A stretch of DNA of 8,918 nucleotides from an uncultured Bacteroidales bacterium (GCA_927798505.1 CAKMNE010000052.1:1-8918), one strand, 5' to 3'; counted from the first letter of the stretch, positions 1 through 7,922 are shown. Notes: generated from the letters alone by a model not told the origin. A program made the numbers and translations.

Positions 1-8
1 GAGAGGTC

Positions 9-50
9 GGAAAACGAAAGTAGGAAGAAAACTTTCGTTTTCCTCCTACT
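9..50. terminator. Compound inverted repeat, possible bidirectional terminator
   Basis: Bases 9-21 (GGAAAACGAAAGT) and 31-43 form a perfect 13-bp inverted repeat around a 9-base loop, with AAAA and TTTT flanking the core as in bidirectional intrinsic terminators. A second, mutually exclusive pairing joins 19-32 with 37-50: 14 positions with one A/C mismatch on the + strand, which becomes G-U on the - strand, where the loop is a GAAA tetraloop. There is no long T-tract after either stem, so termination is an inference. It most plausibly ends a rightward gene lying left of the window. The structure itself is directly visible. Confidence 0.5.
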
Positions 51-101
51 CGATTAGCTGTCATTCTTACGCTTGGTACTATATCCGGGAAATATGGGAG
101 A

Positions 102-130
102 TTGCTTTTTGTGTAAAAAAGCTATCTTTG
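102..130 (+). promoter_or_regulatory. Bacteroidota-type promoter of the DUF2147 gene
   Basis: A -7 box TATCTTTG lies at 123-130, an exact match to TAnnTTTG, with TTG at 102-104 and an 18-base spacer. Transcription would start around 135-140, leaving an A-rich leader of about 35-40 bases before the ATG at 175. No Shine-Dalgarno sequence is visible, as is usual in this phylum. Confidence 0.7.
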
Positions 131-174
131 CATTACTGAATACAAGACAGTACTAAACCAAATAATAACGAACA

Positions 175-639
175 ATGAAGAGAATTCTGATTGCACTCAC
201 CGCAGTGCTTTTCGCGATGCTTCCTGCATCAGCTCAGTCTGCCAAGAACAGTTCTGCAGACAACATCATCGGCAAATATGAATCAGTTCAGGGTACTGAT
301 GCCTACAAGGTGGAAGTCAGCAAAAACGAGGACGGCACTTACAAGGCACAGATTTACTGGATGAAAGACCCAATGGACCCGAAGACAGGCAAAAAGGCTC
401 TTGATGTCAAAAACCCGGACAAGAGTCTGCGTACCAGACCTTGCGACCAGATAGTCCTCATTCAAAACCTTAAGTACCTTTCTGCAAAGAAGGTTTGGGG
501 CGATGCCAAGATTTATGACCCACAGCGTGGAATCAAGGCAAATGTGACAGCGCAGTTCCTTCCTGACGGACGCCTCTCCCTCAAGGCCACAGTACTTGGA
601 ATCGGAGAAACAGTATATTGGACTCCTGTAGAGAAATAG
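175..639 (+). CDS. Secreted DUF2147 family protein
   Basis: This 154-residue protein has a clear signal peptide: Lys-Arg at 2-3, a hydrophobic stretch at about 4-16, and a likely signal peptidase I site after Ala-Ser-Ala (18-20). The mature part matches DUF2147 (PF09917): YWMKDPMDPKTGK at 61-73, DVKNPDKSLRTRP at 77-89, and GDAKIYDPQRG at 109-119, with an aromatic-rich C-terminal strand near 143-151. The family is usually 120-150 residues, so the protein is complete. DUF2147 proteins are exported, mostly beta, and have no established biochemical role; an envelope or periplasmic location is inferred. The gene is alone between its own promoter and a strong terminator, so it is not part of the operon that follows. 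The start is chosen because the signal peptide begins there. Family assignment is firm; function is unknown. Confidence 0.88.
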   Translation: MKRILIALTAVLFAMLPASAQSAKNSSADNIIGKYESVQGTDAYKVEVSKNEDGTYKAQIYWMKDPMDPKTGKKALDVKNPDKSLRTRPCDQIVLIQNLKYLSAKKVWGDAKIYDPQRGIKANVTAQFLPDGRLSLKATVLGIGETVYWTPVEK

Positions 640-668
640 TTAAATCTCTGTAAATCAATAAGATGCGA

Positions 669-705
669 AAAATCAGGTGCCCCATAAAGGTACCTGATTT
701 TTTTT
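669..705 (+). terminator. Intrinsic terminator after the DUF2147 gene
   Basis: Bases 669-681 pair with 689-701 (13 bp, one G-U pair at 679/691) around a 7-base loop, and the stem runs into a tract of eight T residues at 698-705. The A-tract at the 5' base of the stem fits a textbook Rho-independent terminator. It lies 30 bases after the DUF2147 stop and separates that gene from the operon beginning at 722. Confidence 0.88.
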
Positions 706-706
706 G

Positions 707-714
707 TAAATTTG
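707..714 (+). promoter_or_regulatory. Candidate -7 box for the four-gene operon
   Basis: TAAATTTG matches TAnnTTTG exactly and starts one base after the terminator T-tract ends. No TTG is found at the expected -33 position, because that space is occupied by the terminator hairpin. If used, transcription would start within a few bases of the ATG at 722, giving an almost leaderless mRNA. An alternative is partial read-through from the DUF2147 gene. Confidence 0.4.
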
Positions 715-721
715 CGATATA

Positions 722-1132
722 ATGAATAAGATTTGGGATCCGCTAAGGAAAAAGGAAGTGGCACTGACCCCGGAGGAGCAGGTGCGAAGCTGGTTTATCA
801 GAGTGCTTAACGAAAGTGCTCTGGTACCACTGCATATGATGGGGAGTGAAGTCGCCATAGAATTTGGACAAAAGAAGTACAGGGCCGACATAGTAGTCTA
901 TGACCGCTCCCTCAGACCCCTGGTCATAGTCGAGTGCAAACGACCTGAGGTGGAGCTCACCAGGGAAGTAGTCCTGCAGGCCCTTCGCTACAATGCAGTT
1001 CTGGAAGTCCCCTTTGTATTCGTGACTAACGGGAAAAATACTTATCTTTATGGCCGAAAAGGGGATAGCGCGGCTTTCGAAGCCCTGGATTCCCTCCCCA
1101 AATACGAAGAAATGCTTATATGCCGACAATAG
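722..1132 (+). CDS. Stand-alone HsdR N-terminal-like nuclease domain protein
   Basis: This 136-residue protein consists essentially of one PD-(D/E)XK nuclease domain, of the type placed at the N-terminus of type I restriction HsdR subunits and found as small free-standing proteins in many Bacteroidota. Visible active-site candidates are Glu43, Asp56 (in KYRAD), the E-x-K pair Glu71 and Lys73 (in VIVECKRP), and Gln86 in the helix QALRYN (86-91). The set D...ExK...Q is the classical signature. There is no helicase, methylase or specificity gene nearby, so it is not part of a recognisable restriction system. Its last 13 bases overlap the CCA enzyme gene, suggesting translational coupling. The start at 722 is forced: an in-frame stop lies at 707-709 with no ATG in between. 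Domain assignment is strong; substrate and role are unknown. Confidence 0.82.
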   Translation: MNKIWDPLRKKEVALTPEEQVRSWFIRVLNESALVPLHMMGSEVAIEFGQKKYRADIVVYDRSLRPLVIVECKRPEVELTREVVLQALRYNAVLEVPFVFVTNGKNTYLYGRKGDSAAFEALDSLPKYEEMLICRQ

Positions 1133-2562
1133 TACCACAATTTCTGGACAAAGAAATCTTCCGCATCGTCAGTGATGTCGCGCAGCGCCGTGGCGTGCGC
1201 GCCTTCGCAATCGGCGGCTATGTCCGTGACTGTTTTCTCGGAAGGGAATGCAATGACATCGACATAGTGGTCGAGGGCAGCGGAATAGATTTCGCCCGCG
1301 AGGTCGGTCGCGTGACAGGGAAATATGTCTCATATTTCAAAAACTTCGGCACTGCGATGCTGCACTATCAGGGTGCAGAAATCGAGTTCGTCGGGGCGCG
1401 CAAGGAATCATACCGGAGGGAGTCCCGCAAGCCCATAGTGGAAGACGGCACCCTGCAGGATGACCAGCTGCGTCGCGACTTCACCATCAATGCCATGGCC
1501 TTCTCCCTTCAGAAGGAGTCTTTTGGCGAACTGGTGGACCCTTTCGGGGGAATAAGCGATTTGGCTAACGGCATTATCCGCACCCCGCTGGACCCGGATA
1601 CAACCTACTCGGACGACCCTTTGCGCATGCTCAGGGCCGTACGCTTCGCCACCAAGCTTTCGACTCCGGAACTGAAGTTCACCATAGTCCCGGAATCCAT
1701 TGACTCCATGCGCCGCATGGCCGACCGACTGAGCATATTATCCAAGGAGCGCATCACCGAAGAGCTCAACAAAATGCTGCTCACCCCGCGGCCTTCGATG
1801 GCCTTCGAACTCATGGACCAGACCGGCCTGCTGCAGCACATCCTGCCCGAGCTCTGCGCCCTCAAGGGGGTGGAGACCGTCGAAGGCCGCGGCCACAAGG
1901 AGAATTTCTCCCATTCGCTGATGGTTCTGGACAATGTTGCCCGCTCTGACAAAGACAATCCTTCTCTGTGGCTTCGCTGGGCAGCGCTGCTGCACGACAT
2001 AGGCAAGCCGGCCTCAAAACGCTTCGATCCCGCAATAGGATGGACTTTCCACGGCCACGATGTAATCGGGTCGAAGATGGTCCCCGCCATATTCAACCGC
2101 CTGAAACTTCCCATCGACGCTTCGAAATACGTTCGCAAGCTGGTGTGGTTGCACCTGAGGCCCATAGCCCTTGTGGATGACGGAGTTACGGATTCGGCTG
2201 TGCGCCGGCTGCTCTTCGATGCGGGCGATCAGATAGATGACCTTATGACGCTCTGCCGCGCGGATGTGACTTCCAAGAACCCCGCTAAGGTTGCGCGCGT
2301 GATGGCCAATTTCACCCTTGTCGAGAAGAAACTCGTGGAAGTGGAAGAGAAGGACAGGCTCCGCAACTTCAAGAACCCTATTTGCGGAGAATATGTAATG
2401 AAGGTTTACGGCATTCCGCCGTGCAATCTGATAGGCCAGCTCAAGGAATCCGTGAAGGAAGCCATATTGGAAGGCGTCATAGAGAATGACTTTGAGCAGG
2501 CGGACAAGTATATGAGGGCAAAAGCCCTCGAAATGGGACTAAAAGCTGTTAGCGATGAATAA
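1120..2562 (+). CDS. CCA tRNA nucleotidyltransferase / poly(A) polymerase family with HD domain
   Basis: This 480-residue class II nucleotidyltransferase most likely adds or repairs the 3' CCA of tRNA in the cytosol. The head domain shows the GG motif (GGYVRD, 32-37) and the metal-binding DxD pair Asp46/Asp48. RRDFTINAMA (118-127) follows, then DDPLRMLRAVRFA (165-177), in which DDxxR occupies the place of the EDxxR base-recognition motif. A C-terminal HD domain keeps His265, His292-Asp293 and Asp382, plus HGH at 311-313, so it may also act as a phosphohydrolase as in the E. coli CCA enzyme. Sequence alone does not separate CCA-adding, A-adding and poly(A)-polymerase types; no second copy is in the window, and CCA addition is the usual annotation for this phylum. 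The gene overlaps the nuclease gene by 13 bases and the asparaginase gene by 8. Length is normal for the HD-containing subtype. Confidence 0.88.
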   Translation: MPTIVPQFLDKEIFRIVSDVAQRRGVRAFAIGGYVRDCFLGRECNDIDIVVEGSGIDFAREVGRVTGKYVSYFKNFGTAMLHYQGAEIEFVGARKESYRRESRKPIVEDGTLQDDQLRRDFTINAMAFSLQKESFGELVDPFGGISDLANGIIRTPLDPDTTYSDDPLRMLRAVRFATKLSTPELKFTIVPESIDSMRRMADRLSILSKERITEELNKMLLTPRPSMAFELMDQTGLLQHILPELCALKGVETVEGRGHKENFSHSLMVLDNVARSDKDNPSLWLRWAALLHDIGKPASKRFDPAIGWTFHGHDVIGSKMVPAIFNRLKLPIDASKYVRKLVWLHLRPIALVDDGVTDSAVRRLLFDAGDQIDDLMTLCRADVTSKNPAKVARVMANFTLVEKKLVEVEEKDRLRNFKNPICGEYVMKVYGIPPCNLIGQLKESVKEAILEGVIENDFEQADKYMRAKALEMGLKAVSDE

Positions 2563-3586
2563 GTCGGCCATACTCCTGATTTACACCGGGGGAACCATAG
2601 GTATGAAGACTGACCCCGAAGTCGGGGCTCTCTGCCCTTTTGACTTCAGCCAGATTATCCGTGAGGTGCCCGAAATCTCCAAATTCGCCTGCCGGATCGA
2701 ATCCATAGCCTTCGACCCGCTGATTGACTCTTCCGACATAGAGCCTTCGCTGTGGGAGAAGCTCGCCCTGATGATCAGGGACAATTATGATGATTACGAC
2801 GGTTTCGTGGTGCTTCATGGCACGGATACCATGTCCTACACCGCTTCGGCCCTGAGTTTCATGCTCAAGAACCTCTCAAAGCCGGTGATTCTCACGGGAA
2901 GCCAGCTTCCGATTGGCGCACCGCGCACGGACGGCAAGGAAAACCTCGTCTCCGCCGTCGAAATCGCCGCAGCAAAGCGGCCTGACGGCAGTGCCATGGT
3001 TCCCGAAGTGGCGATTTTCTTCGGCTCCCGACTGATGCGCGGAAACCGTACCACAAAGGTGAACGCTGAGAGTTTCGAGGCCTTCCAGTCGCCCAACCTC
3101 CCTGCCTTGGCCGAGGCCGGAATCAGCATACGCTACAACGACAGCATCATTCTCAAGCCATCCAAGGCCCCGCTCGAGGTCTATACATCACTCGATACCA
3201 GAGTGTCGATTCTGAAAATCCATCCGGGCATCACCCCGGGCGTGGTGCGGAACATCCTGCTTGGATCTGACACGCCGGCAGTGATTATCGAGACCTATGG
3301 TTCGGGCAATGCTCCGACCAAGCCATGGTTTCTGGACATAGTCAGACAGGCCGCCTCAGCAGGCAAAGTCCTGGTGGGCGTTACCCAGTGCCTGGCCGGC
3401 ACGGTCAACATGGACCTTTACGCCACAGGCAAGGGCTTGAAGGAAGCAGGGGTGCTTTCCGGTTACGACAGTACCACTGAAGCCATGCTGGCCAAGCTTT
3501 TCTACCTTTTCGGAAGCGGAAGGAGCAAGGAAGAAATTTATAGCGCGCTTGGCAGGTCCATGCGCGGAGAAATCACATTGATATGA
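2555..3586 (+). CDS. ansA: Type I L-asparaginase
   Basis: This enzyme hydrolyses L-asparagine to aspartate and ammonia. The 343-residue protein follows the E. coli cytosolic AnsA pattern closely. TGGTIGM is at 11-17 with the nucleophile Thr14. DYDGFVVLHGTDTMSYTAS is at 80-98, with Thr90-Asp91 forming the second catalytic pair. ILTGSQLP lies at 112-119 and RGNRTTK at 162-168, containing the expected catalytic lysine Lys168. There is no signal peptide, which fits a cytoplasmic type I enzyme rather than the periplasmic high-affinity type II. In E. coli AnsA is a tetramer allosterically activated by asparagine; whether that holds here cannot be read from the sequence. The ATG lies inside the last codons of the CCA enzyme gene (8-base overlap), so translation is probably coupled. 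The stop overlaps a small duplicated segment before the protease gene. Confidence 0.93.
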   Translation: MNKSAILLIYTGGTIGMKTDPEVGALCPFDFSQIIREVPEISKFACRIESIAFDPLIDSSDIEPSLWEKLALMIRDNYDDYDGFVVLHGTDTMSYTASALSFMLKNLSKPVILTGSQLPIGAPRTDGKENLVSAVEIAAAKRPDGSAMVPEVAIFFGSRLMRGNRTTKVNAESFEAFQSPNLPALAEAGISIRYNDSIILKPSKAPLEVYTSLDTRVSILKIHPGITPGVVRNILLGSDTPAVIIETYGSGNAPTKPWFLDIVRQAASAGKVLVGVTQCLAGTVNMDLYATGKGLKEAGVLSGYDSTTEAMLAKLFYLFGSGRSKEEIYSALGRSMRGEITLI

Positions 3587-3610
3587 AAGTAAAATAACAT
3601 TGATATGAAA
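3575..3610 (+). repeat. Short direct duplication spanning the ansA/protease junction
   Basis: The 14-mer ACATTGATATGAAA occurs at 3575-3588 (end of ansA) and again at 3597-3610 (start of the protease gene), 22 bases apart. Each copy contains an ATG-AAA; the second is the protease start. The first gives a 4-codon ORF (3583-3597, Met-Lys-Val-Lys-stop) ending 7 bases before the real start. It looks like a small tandem duplication that separated formerly overlapping genes. Confidence 0.8.
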
Positions 3611-6600
3611 AAGACAGTCAGAATCATTGCTATCATTGCCGTTTCGATTGCGGCTTTGATACTCGTTGCGGACGTTACCAGGCGCCTCATCCCTCAAAAG
3701 GAGGCAGACCCTGTCGTGAAAGAGGAAGTTAAGCTTGTTACCGAAGAGCCTCAGGACTGCGCAGAGCCAGACTGTGCGGTGGAGAACAACACCGGATGGC
3801 TTCGCAAATCTGCCATTTCTCCTGACGGGACCCGAATTGCCTTCAGCTACCAGGGCGACATCTTCGTGGTCAGCTCCGAGGGCGGACTTGCCCGTCAGCT
3901 CACCACCAGCTCCGCCTACGAGTCAGATCCCGTTTGGGCTCCGGATGGAAAGCAGATAGTGTTCACCTCCTCCCGCGAGGGCTCCAAGGACATCTGGAGA
4001 GTGGGCATAGGCGGCGGCACTCCGGCACGTATCACCACTTTCCAGGGCGGCGAGAATCCGCTCTGCGTGACTCCGGACGGCAAGGTACTGTTCAGCGCCA
4101 TTATAGGCATAGATCCGAAAACCAGCGCCTTCCCGGGGGACCCGCAGCTCTGGTCCGTGCCTCTGGAGGGCGGAAAGCCTGAGATGGTATTCCCGTTCGC
4201 CGTAGGAAATGTGAGCGTGAATGCCGCAGGCGACTTGCTTTACGAGGATTACAAGGGCTATGAGGACCCGCTGCGCAAGCACCATACCTCGTCCGTTACC
4301 CGCGACATCTGGGTGCGCAAGGCTTCCGACGGCAGCTTTACCAAGCTTTCGGACTATGTCGGAGAGGACCGCAACCCTGTCTTTGCCGCCGACGGCGACA
4401 CTTTCTGGTGGACCAGCGAGCGCGAAGGGGATTGCTTCAACATATGGCGAAGCTCAGTCAGCGAGCCTTCGAAGTGCGAGAAGGTCACTTCCTTCCAGAC
4501 CCATCCTGTGCGCAATATCAGCGCCTCCGCCGACGGCACCCTGCTCGCAAGCTGGAACGGTTCGCTGTATCTGGTAAAGGAGGGCGCCGAGCCGCGCAAG
4601 CTCTCAATCTGCGTGAACAAGGACAATGACGAGCGTCAGGTGGTTTACCGCACCTTGAGCTCAGGTTTCAGCGCGCTCTGCCCTAACTACAAGGGCGATG
4701 AGCTCGCGCTCGTGCTCCATGGAGACGTATATGTTACCGGCGTGGACTTCAAGGCAACGCGCCGCATCACCAACACTCCGTACCAGGAGAGGGGAGTCAG
4801 CTTCGCTCCTGACGGACGCGTCCTCTACTACGCGTCCGAGCGCGACGGCAACTGGGGAGTGTGGAGAGCCACGCTCAAGAACAAGGATGACAAGTATTTC
4901 AGCCTGGGCGGCGAAATCGAAGAGGAACTCTTCACCGAGGCCGGCCAGACCTGCTTCCAGCCTGCAGTTTCGCCTGACGGCAAATGGGTGGCCTTCCTTC
5001 GTGACCGTACCGAACTGGTGGTACGCAGCGTGGACGGCAAGCAGGAGAAGAGCCTTCTCAAGGGTGTGAACTACTCCTACACCGACGGTGACCAGGAATT
5101 CGAATGGTGCCCTGACAGCAAGCACCTTCTCGTTACTGACCAGGGCGAAGGCGGATGGAACAACAGCGATATCGCTCTCGTGGACATCAAGGACGGAAAG
5201 CTGACCAACCTCACCAGAAGCGGTTACAGCGACGGCAATTTCCGCTGGGCACTCGGAGGCAAGGCCATGACCTTCTGCTCCGACCGTGCCGGTTACCGCA
5301 GCCACGGAAGCTGGGGCGCTGAGAACGATGTTTACGCAATGTTCTTCGACGGAAAGGCTTATGCCGATTTCGTGCGTGATGAGAACGGTGACAAGATACT
5401 TAAGGCCCTTGCAGGCAAGAAGGATGCGAAGAAGGATTCCACCCTTGTGCTCGACCTTGAAAACAGGGATGACCGCCTTGTGCGTCTTACCCCAAGCTCA
5501 TCCCAGCTGGGAAGCTATATCCTTTCTCCTGACGGACGCAATTTCTACTACACCTCCAGACAGCAGGATGGAAGCGCACTTTTCAAGCGCGACCTCAAGA
5601 CCGGCAGTGTGAAGGAGATGGAGAAAGGTGTCACCGGTTTTATCCCGGACCAGAGCGGAAACAACATCTATATGAGCGGACCGGGAGGCGGACTGATGTG
5701 CATGAATCTGTCAAACGGACAGAGGAAGAGCATCAGCTTTGCCGGAGAATTCGAGTACAGGGCCCGCGAGGAGCGTGAATATATCTTCGAGCATACCTGG
5801 AAGCAGGTTGACGAGAAGTTCTATGACAAGAACATCCACGGTCTGGACTGGAAGGCTATGCACGACAACTATGTGCAGTTCCTGCCTTACATCTCCAACG
5901 GAGAGGATTTCAAGGATCTTCTTTCCGAGATGCTGGGCGAGCTCAACGGTTCGCATACCGGTGCCAGGTACTACGGTTCCGGAAACCGTAGTGTGGGAAC
6001 GCTGGGAGTGCTCTTCGATGACAATTGGCAGGGTGAGGGCCTCAGGATTGCCGAGGTTCTTCCCGGAAGCAGTCTGCAGATTGTCTATCCGGAGCTGAAA
6101 GCCGGCGATGTGATTACCGCAGTCAACGGAGAGAAGATTGGCAGCAATGCCCTGTGGTACGAGGTTCTCGACCGTCAGGCCGGCAAGATGGTGACACTTC
6201 GCATCAAGATTGCAAGGGACAGCAAACTTGCTCAGGGAGTGAGTGATGCCCTCAAGCTGGATGATGAGATCGAGCTGCGCCTGGTAGCGGGCAGCAGTGA
6301 CAGCGATTCATATTATACAAGATGGGTGCGCCGCAATGAGGAGATTGTGGAGCGTCTTTCCGGCGGTCGCGTGGGCTATGTCCATGTCCAGGGTATGGAT
6401 TCCCCGAGCTTCCGTGAGGTTTACAAGAATGCCCTCGGCAAGTACCGCGGCTGCGATGCTCTGATTGTGGACACACGCCACAACGGAGGCGGTTGGCTGC
6501 ACGATGACCTGGCTACTTTCCTTAACGGCAAGGCCTATGTGGAGTTCCGTCCGCGCGGACAGTATATCGGCACGGAGCCTTACAGCAAATGGAACAAGCC

Positions 6601-6934
6601 TAGCTGCGTGCTGGTTTGTGAGGACAATTACTCGGATGCGAGCGGTTTCCCTTATGTTTACAAGACTTTGGGAATAGGAAAGATTATCGGAACTCCGGTT
6701 CCGGGAACGATGACTGCCGTTTGGTGGGAAACGCAGATTGACGGCGCTACCGTCTTCGGCATCCCTCAGGTTACCAGCTGGGGACTGGCTGAGGATCGTC
6801 CTCTGGAGAATCTGCAGCTGGAGCCTGACATTCTGGTTTACAATGATCCTCAGAGTGTGATCGAAGGCACCGACAAGCAGCTCGAAGCCGCCGTCGCCGA
6901 AATGCTCAAGGAGATAGAATGGAAGAGGAGATAG
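3605..6934 (+). CDS. Tricorn-like S41 protease with beta-propeller and PDZ domains
   Basis: This 1109-residue protein has the full tricorn architecture. An N-terminal hydrophobic segment (about 6-23) after Lys-Lys is a signal peptide or membrane anchor, placing the body in the periplasm. About ten PD40-type repeats follow at roughly 67-700, with [S/A/T]PDG turns and DIW/NIW/GVW strands, forming one or two beta-propellers. A helical region at about 723-790 contains SHTG with the catalytic His784. A PDZ domain lies at about 795-870, and the S41 core at about 920-1080 has DTRHNGGG (956-963). The nucleophile Ser1010 followed by Asp1011 sits in NYSDAS, and Glu1068 is in LEN before LEPD. These match His746, Ser965-Asp966 and Glu1023 of Thermoplasma tricorn, so the enzyme is predicted active on short peptides. 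Length is typical (archaeal tricorn about 1070). It is last in the operon; a role in peptide turnover beside asparaginase is only inference. Confidence 0.9.
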   Translation: MKKTVRIIAIIAVSIAALILVADVTRRLIPQKEADPVVKEEVKLVTEEPQDCAEPDCAVENNTGWLRKSAISPDGTRIAFSYQGDIFVVSSEGGLARQLTTSSAYESDPVWAPDGKQIVFTSSREGSKDIWRVGIGGGTPARITTFQGGENPLCVTPDGKVLFSAIIGIDPKTSAFPGDPQLWSVPLEGGKPEMVFPFAVGNVSVNAAGDLLYEDYKGYEDPLRKHHTSSVTRDIWVRKASDGSFTKLSDYVGEDRNPVFAADGDTFWWTSEREGDCFNIWRSSVSEPSKCEKVTSFQTHPVRNISASADGTLLASWNGSLYLVKEGAEPRKLSICVNKDNDERQVVYRTLSSGFSALCPNYKGDELALVLHGDVYVTGVDFKATRRITNTPYQERGVSFAPDGRVLYYASERDGNWGVWRATLKNKDDKYFSLGGEIEEELFTEAGQTCFQPAVSPDGKWVAFLRDRTELVVRSVDGKQEKSLLKGVNYSYTDGDQEFEWCPDSKHLLVTDQGEGGWNNSDIALVDIKDGKLTNLTRSGYSDGNFRWALGGKAMTFCSDRAGYRSHGSWGAENDVYAMFFDGKAYADFVRDENGDKILKALAGKKDAKKDSTLVLDLENRDDRLVRLTPSSSQLGSYILSPDGRNFYYTSRQQDGSALFKRDLKTGSVKEMEKGVTGFIPDQSGNNIYMSGPGGGLMCMNLSNGQRKSISFAGEFEYRAREEREYIFEHTWKQVDEKFYDKNIHGLDWKAMHDNYVQFLPYISNGEDFKDLLSEMLGELNGSHTGARYYGSGNRSVGTLGVLFDDNWQGEGLRIAEVLPGSSLQIVYPELKAGDVITAVNGEKIGSNALWYEVLDRQAGKMVTLRIKIARDSKLAQGVSDALKLDDEIELRLVAGSSDSDSYYTRWVRRNEEIVERLSGGRVGYVHVQGMDSPSFREVYKNALGKYRGCDALIVDTRHNGGGWLHDDLATFLNGKAYVEFRPRGQYIGTEPYSKWNKPSCVLVCEDNYSDASGFPYVYKTLGIGKIIGTPVPGTMTAVWWETQIDGATVFGIPQVTSWGLAEDRPLENLQLEPDILVYNDPQSVIEGTDKQLEAAVAEMLKEIEWKRR

Positions 6935-6947
6935 AAAGCCTTTCAGC

Positions 6948-7922
6948 CTAGACCGGGTTCTCCTTCCGTCTCAGTTGCCAGGAGTTATAGAGGTTGTGCC
7001 ATATGCTGTATATGCCGCCTACAATGGAGGTCTCCGGTGTCATGAAGGTGTACCCCACCCAGATTGCAAAGACTGTGTTCTTTTGCCCTAGTGCCTGACC
7101 GGCCGTGACCTTCATATCGTCTTCGCCGAAACGGCCGCCCACCTTATGACCCAGCGCGAACTGCAAGGCACAGCAGAGCAGGGACACCAGGGCGATAAGC
7201 AACATCAGGTAAACCGGCATGGTGCTGTGGACTATAGCCTTTACAGTCACCGCAATGGCTAGTGAAAGCGAAACTGCCCAGATGTTGAAGGCAAGGTCCG
7301 GCTTGGAGAGTATGAGCTTGTGCGCGGCAGGGAAGAGGTAGCGCACAAGCCATGCGGCCAGACATGGCATTATAAGCAGGGGAAAGACCTTCGCGAGAAT
7401 TCTGCAGAATGCGTCCCAGAAGTTCATATCACCCATAGGCTGTATGAGCGGGACTATGGCCGGAATCAGTATGGCCGTCAGTATGTTGATGAGAATGGTG
7501 TAGGTGGTGACTCCCGGAATGTCTCCTCCCAGTTTGCGGGTGACTACTGCGGCTGCAGTGGCGGTGGGGCATATAAGGCACAGCATTGCGCTTTCTATCA
7601 GGACCTTGCACTCGAACAACCCGGCCGGGTGCAGGCGGGAAAGCAGGGCAATGGCAAGTCCAAGCAGCGTAAACGACCCTCCCTGAATCAGAAGCAGCCA
7701 CCAATGCCATTTGTGGGGCCTGAGTTCGCGAGGCTCTATCCGGCAGAAGGTCAGAAAGAGCATCGTGAATATCAGAAGCGGCTGTACTATTGCCAGAATG
7801 TGCTCGAGAACCGGCCCAGCCTGGTGGATGGGCTCCGGCATATAATGATAAGTCAGATACATCACTGCTCCCGCAATCATGGAAATCGGGAGCATATTCT
7901 GCTTGATGATATCCTTTTTCAT
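6948..7922 (-). CDS. BASS (bile acid:sodium symporter-like) family transporter
   Basis: This is a 324-residue integral membrane protein with about ten predicted helices, for example near 11-28, 41-60, 73-94, 106-127, 139-160, 176-197, 210-231, 236-257 and two short ones between 281 and 313. The pattern CPTATAAAVVTRKLGGD at 118-134 and ALGQKNTVFAIWVG at 277-290 resemble the two broken-helix regions of the BASS/SBF fold, which bind sodium in characterised members. Substrate cannot be deduced: relatives carry bile acids, pyruvate, pantothenate or other organic anions, and many bacterial ones are uncharacterised. The gene converges on the protease gene. Its only visible promoter lies beyond a 30-codon UvrA-like ORF upstream, and a purine-rich stretch (AAAGAGAG) precedes its ATG. 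Family confidence is good; substrate unknown. Confidence 0.82.
   Translation of the reverse strand: MKKDIIKQNMLPISMIAGAVMYLTYHYMPEPIHQAGPVLEHILAIVQPLLIFTMLFLTFCRIEPRELRPHKWHWWLLLIQGGSFTLLGLAIALLSRLHPAGLFECKVLIESAMLCLICPTATAAAVVTRKLGGDIPGVTTYTILINILTAILIPAIVPLIQPMGDMNFWDAFCRILAKVFPLLIMPCLAAWLVRYLFPAAHKLILSKPDLAFNIWAVSLSLAIAVTVKAIVHSTMPVYLMLLIALVSLLCCALQFALGHKVGGRFGEDDMKVTAGQALGQKNTVFAIWVGYTFMTPETSIVGGIYSIWHNLYNSWQLRRKENPV

Noticed and set aside
743..1138. 131-codon - strand ORF opposite the nuclease gene
   Set aside because: The + strand protein has a clear nuclease signature; the antisense peptide resembles no family I recognise.
1605..2165. 186-codon - strand ORF opposite the CCA enzyme gene
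   Set aside because: It is rich in Ser and Arg with no domain pattern and lies wholly inside a gene whose catalytic motifs are intact.
4661..5305. 214-codon - strand ORF opposite the tricorn-like gene
   Set aside because: The antisense frame is open because of codon bias in the propeller repeats; it has no family features, promoter or separate context.
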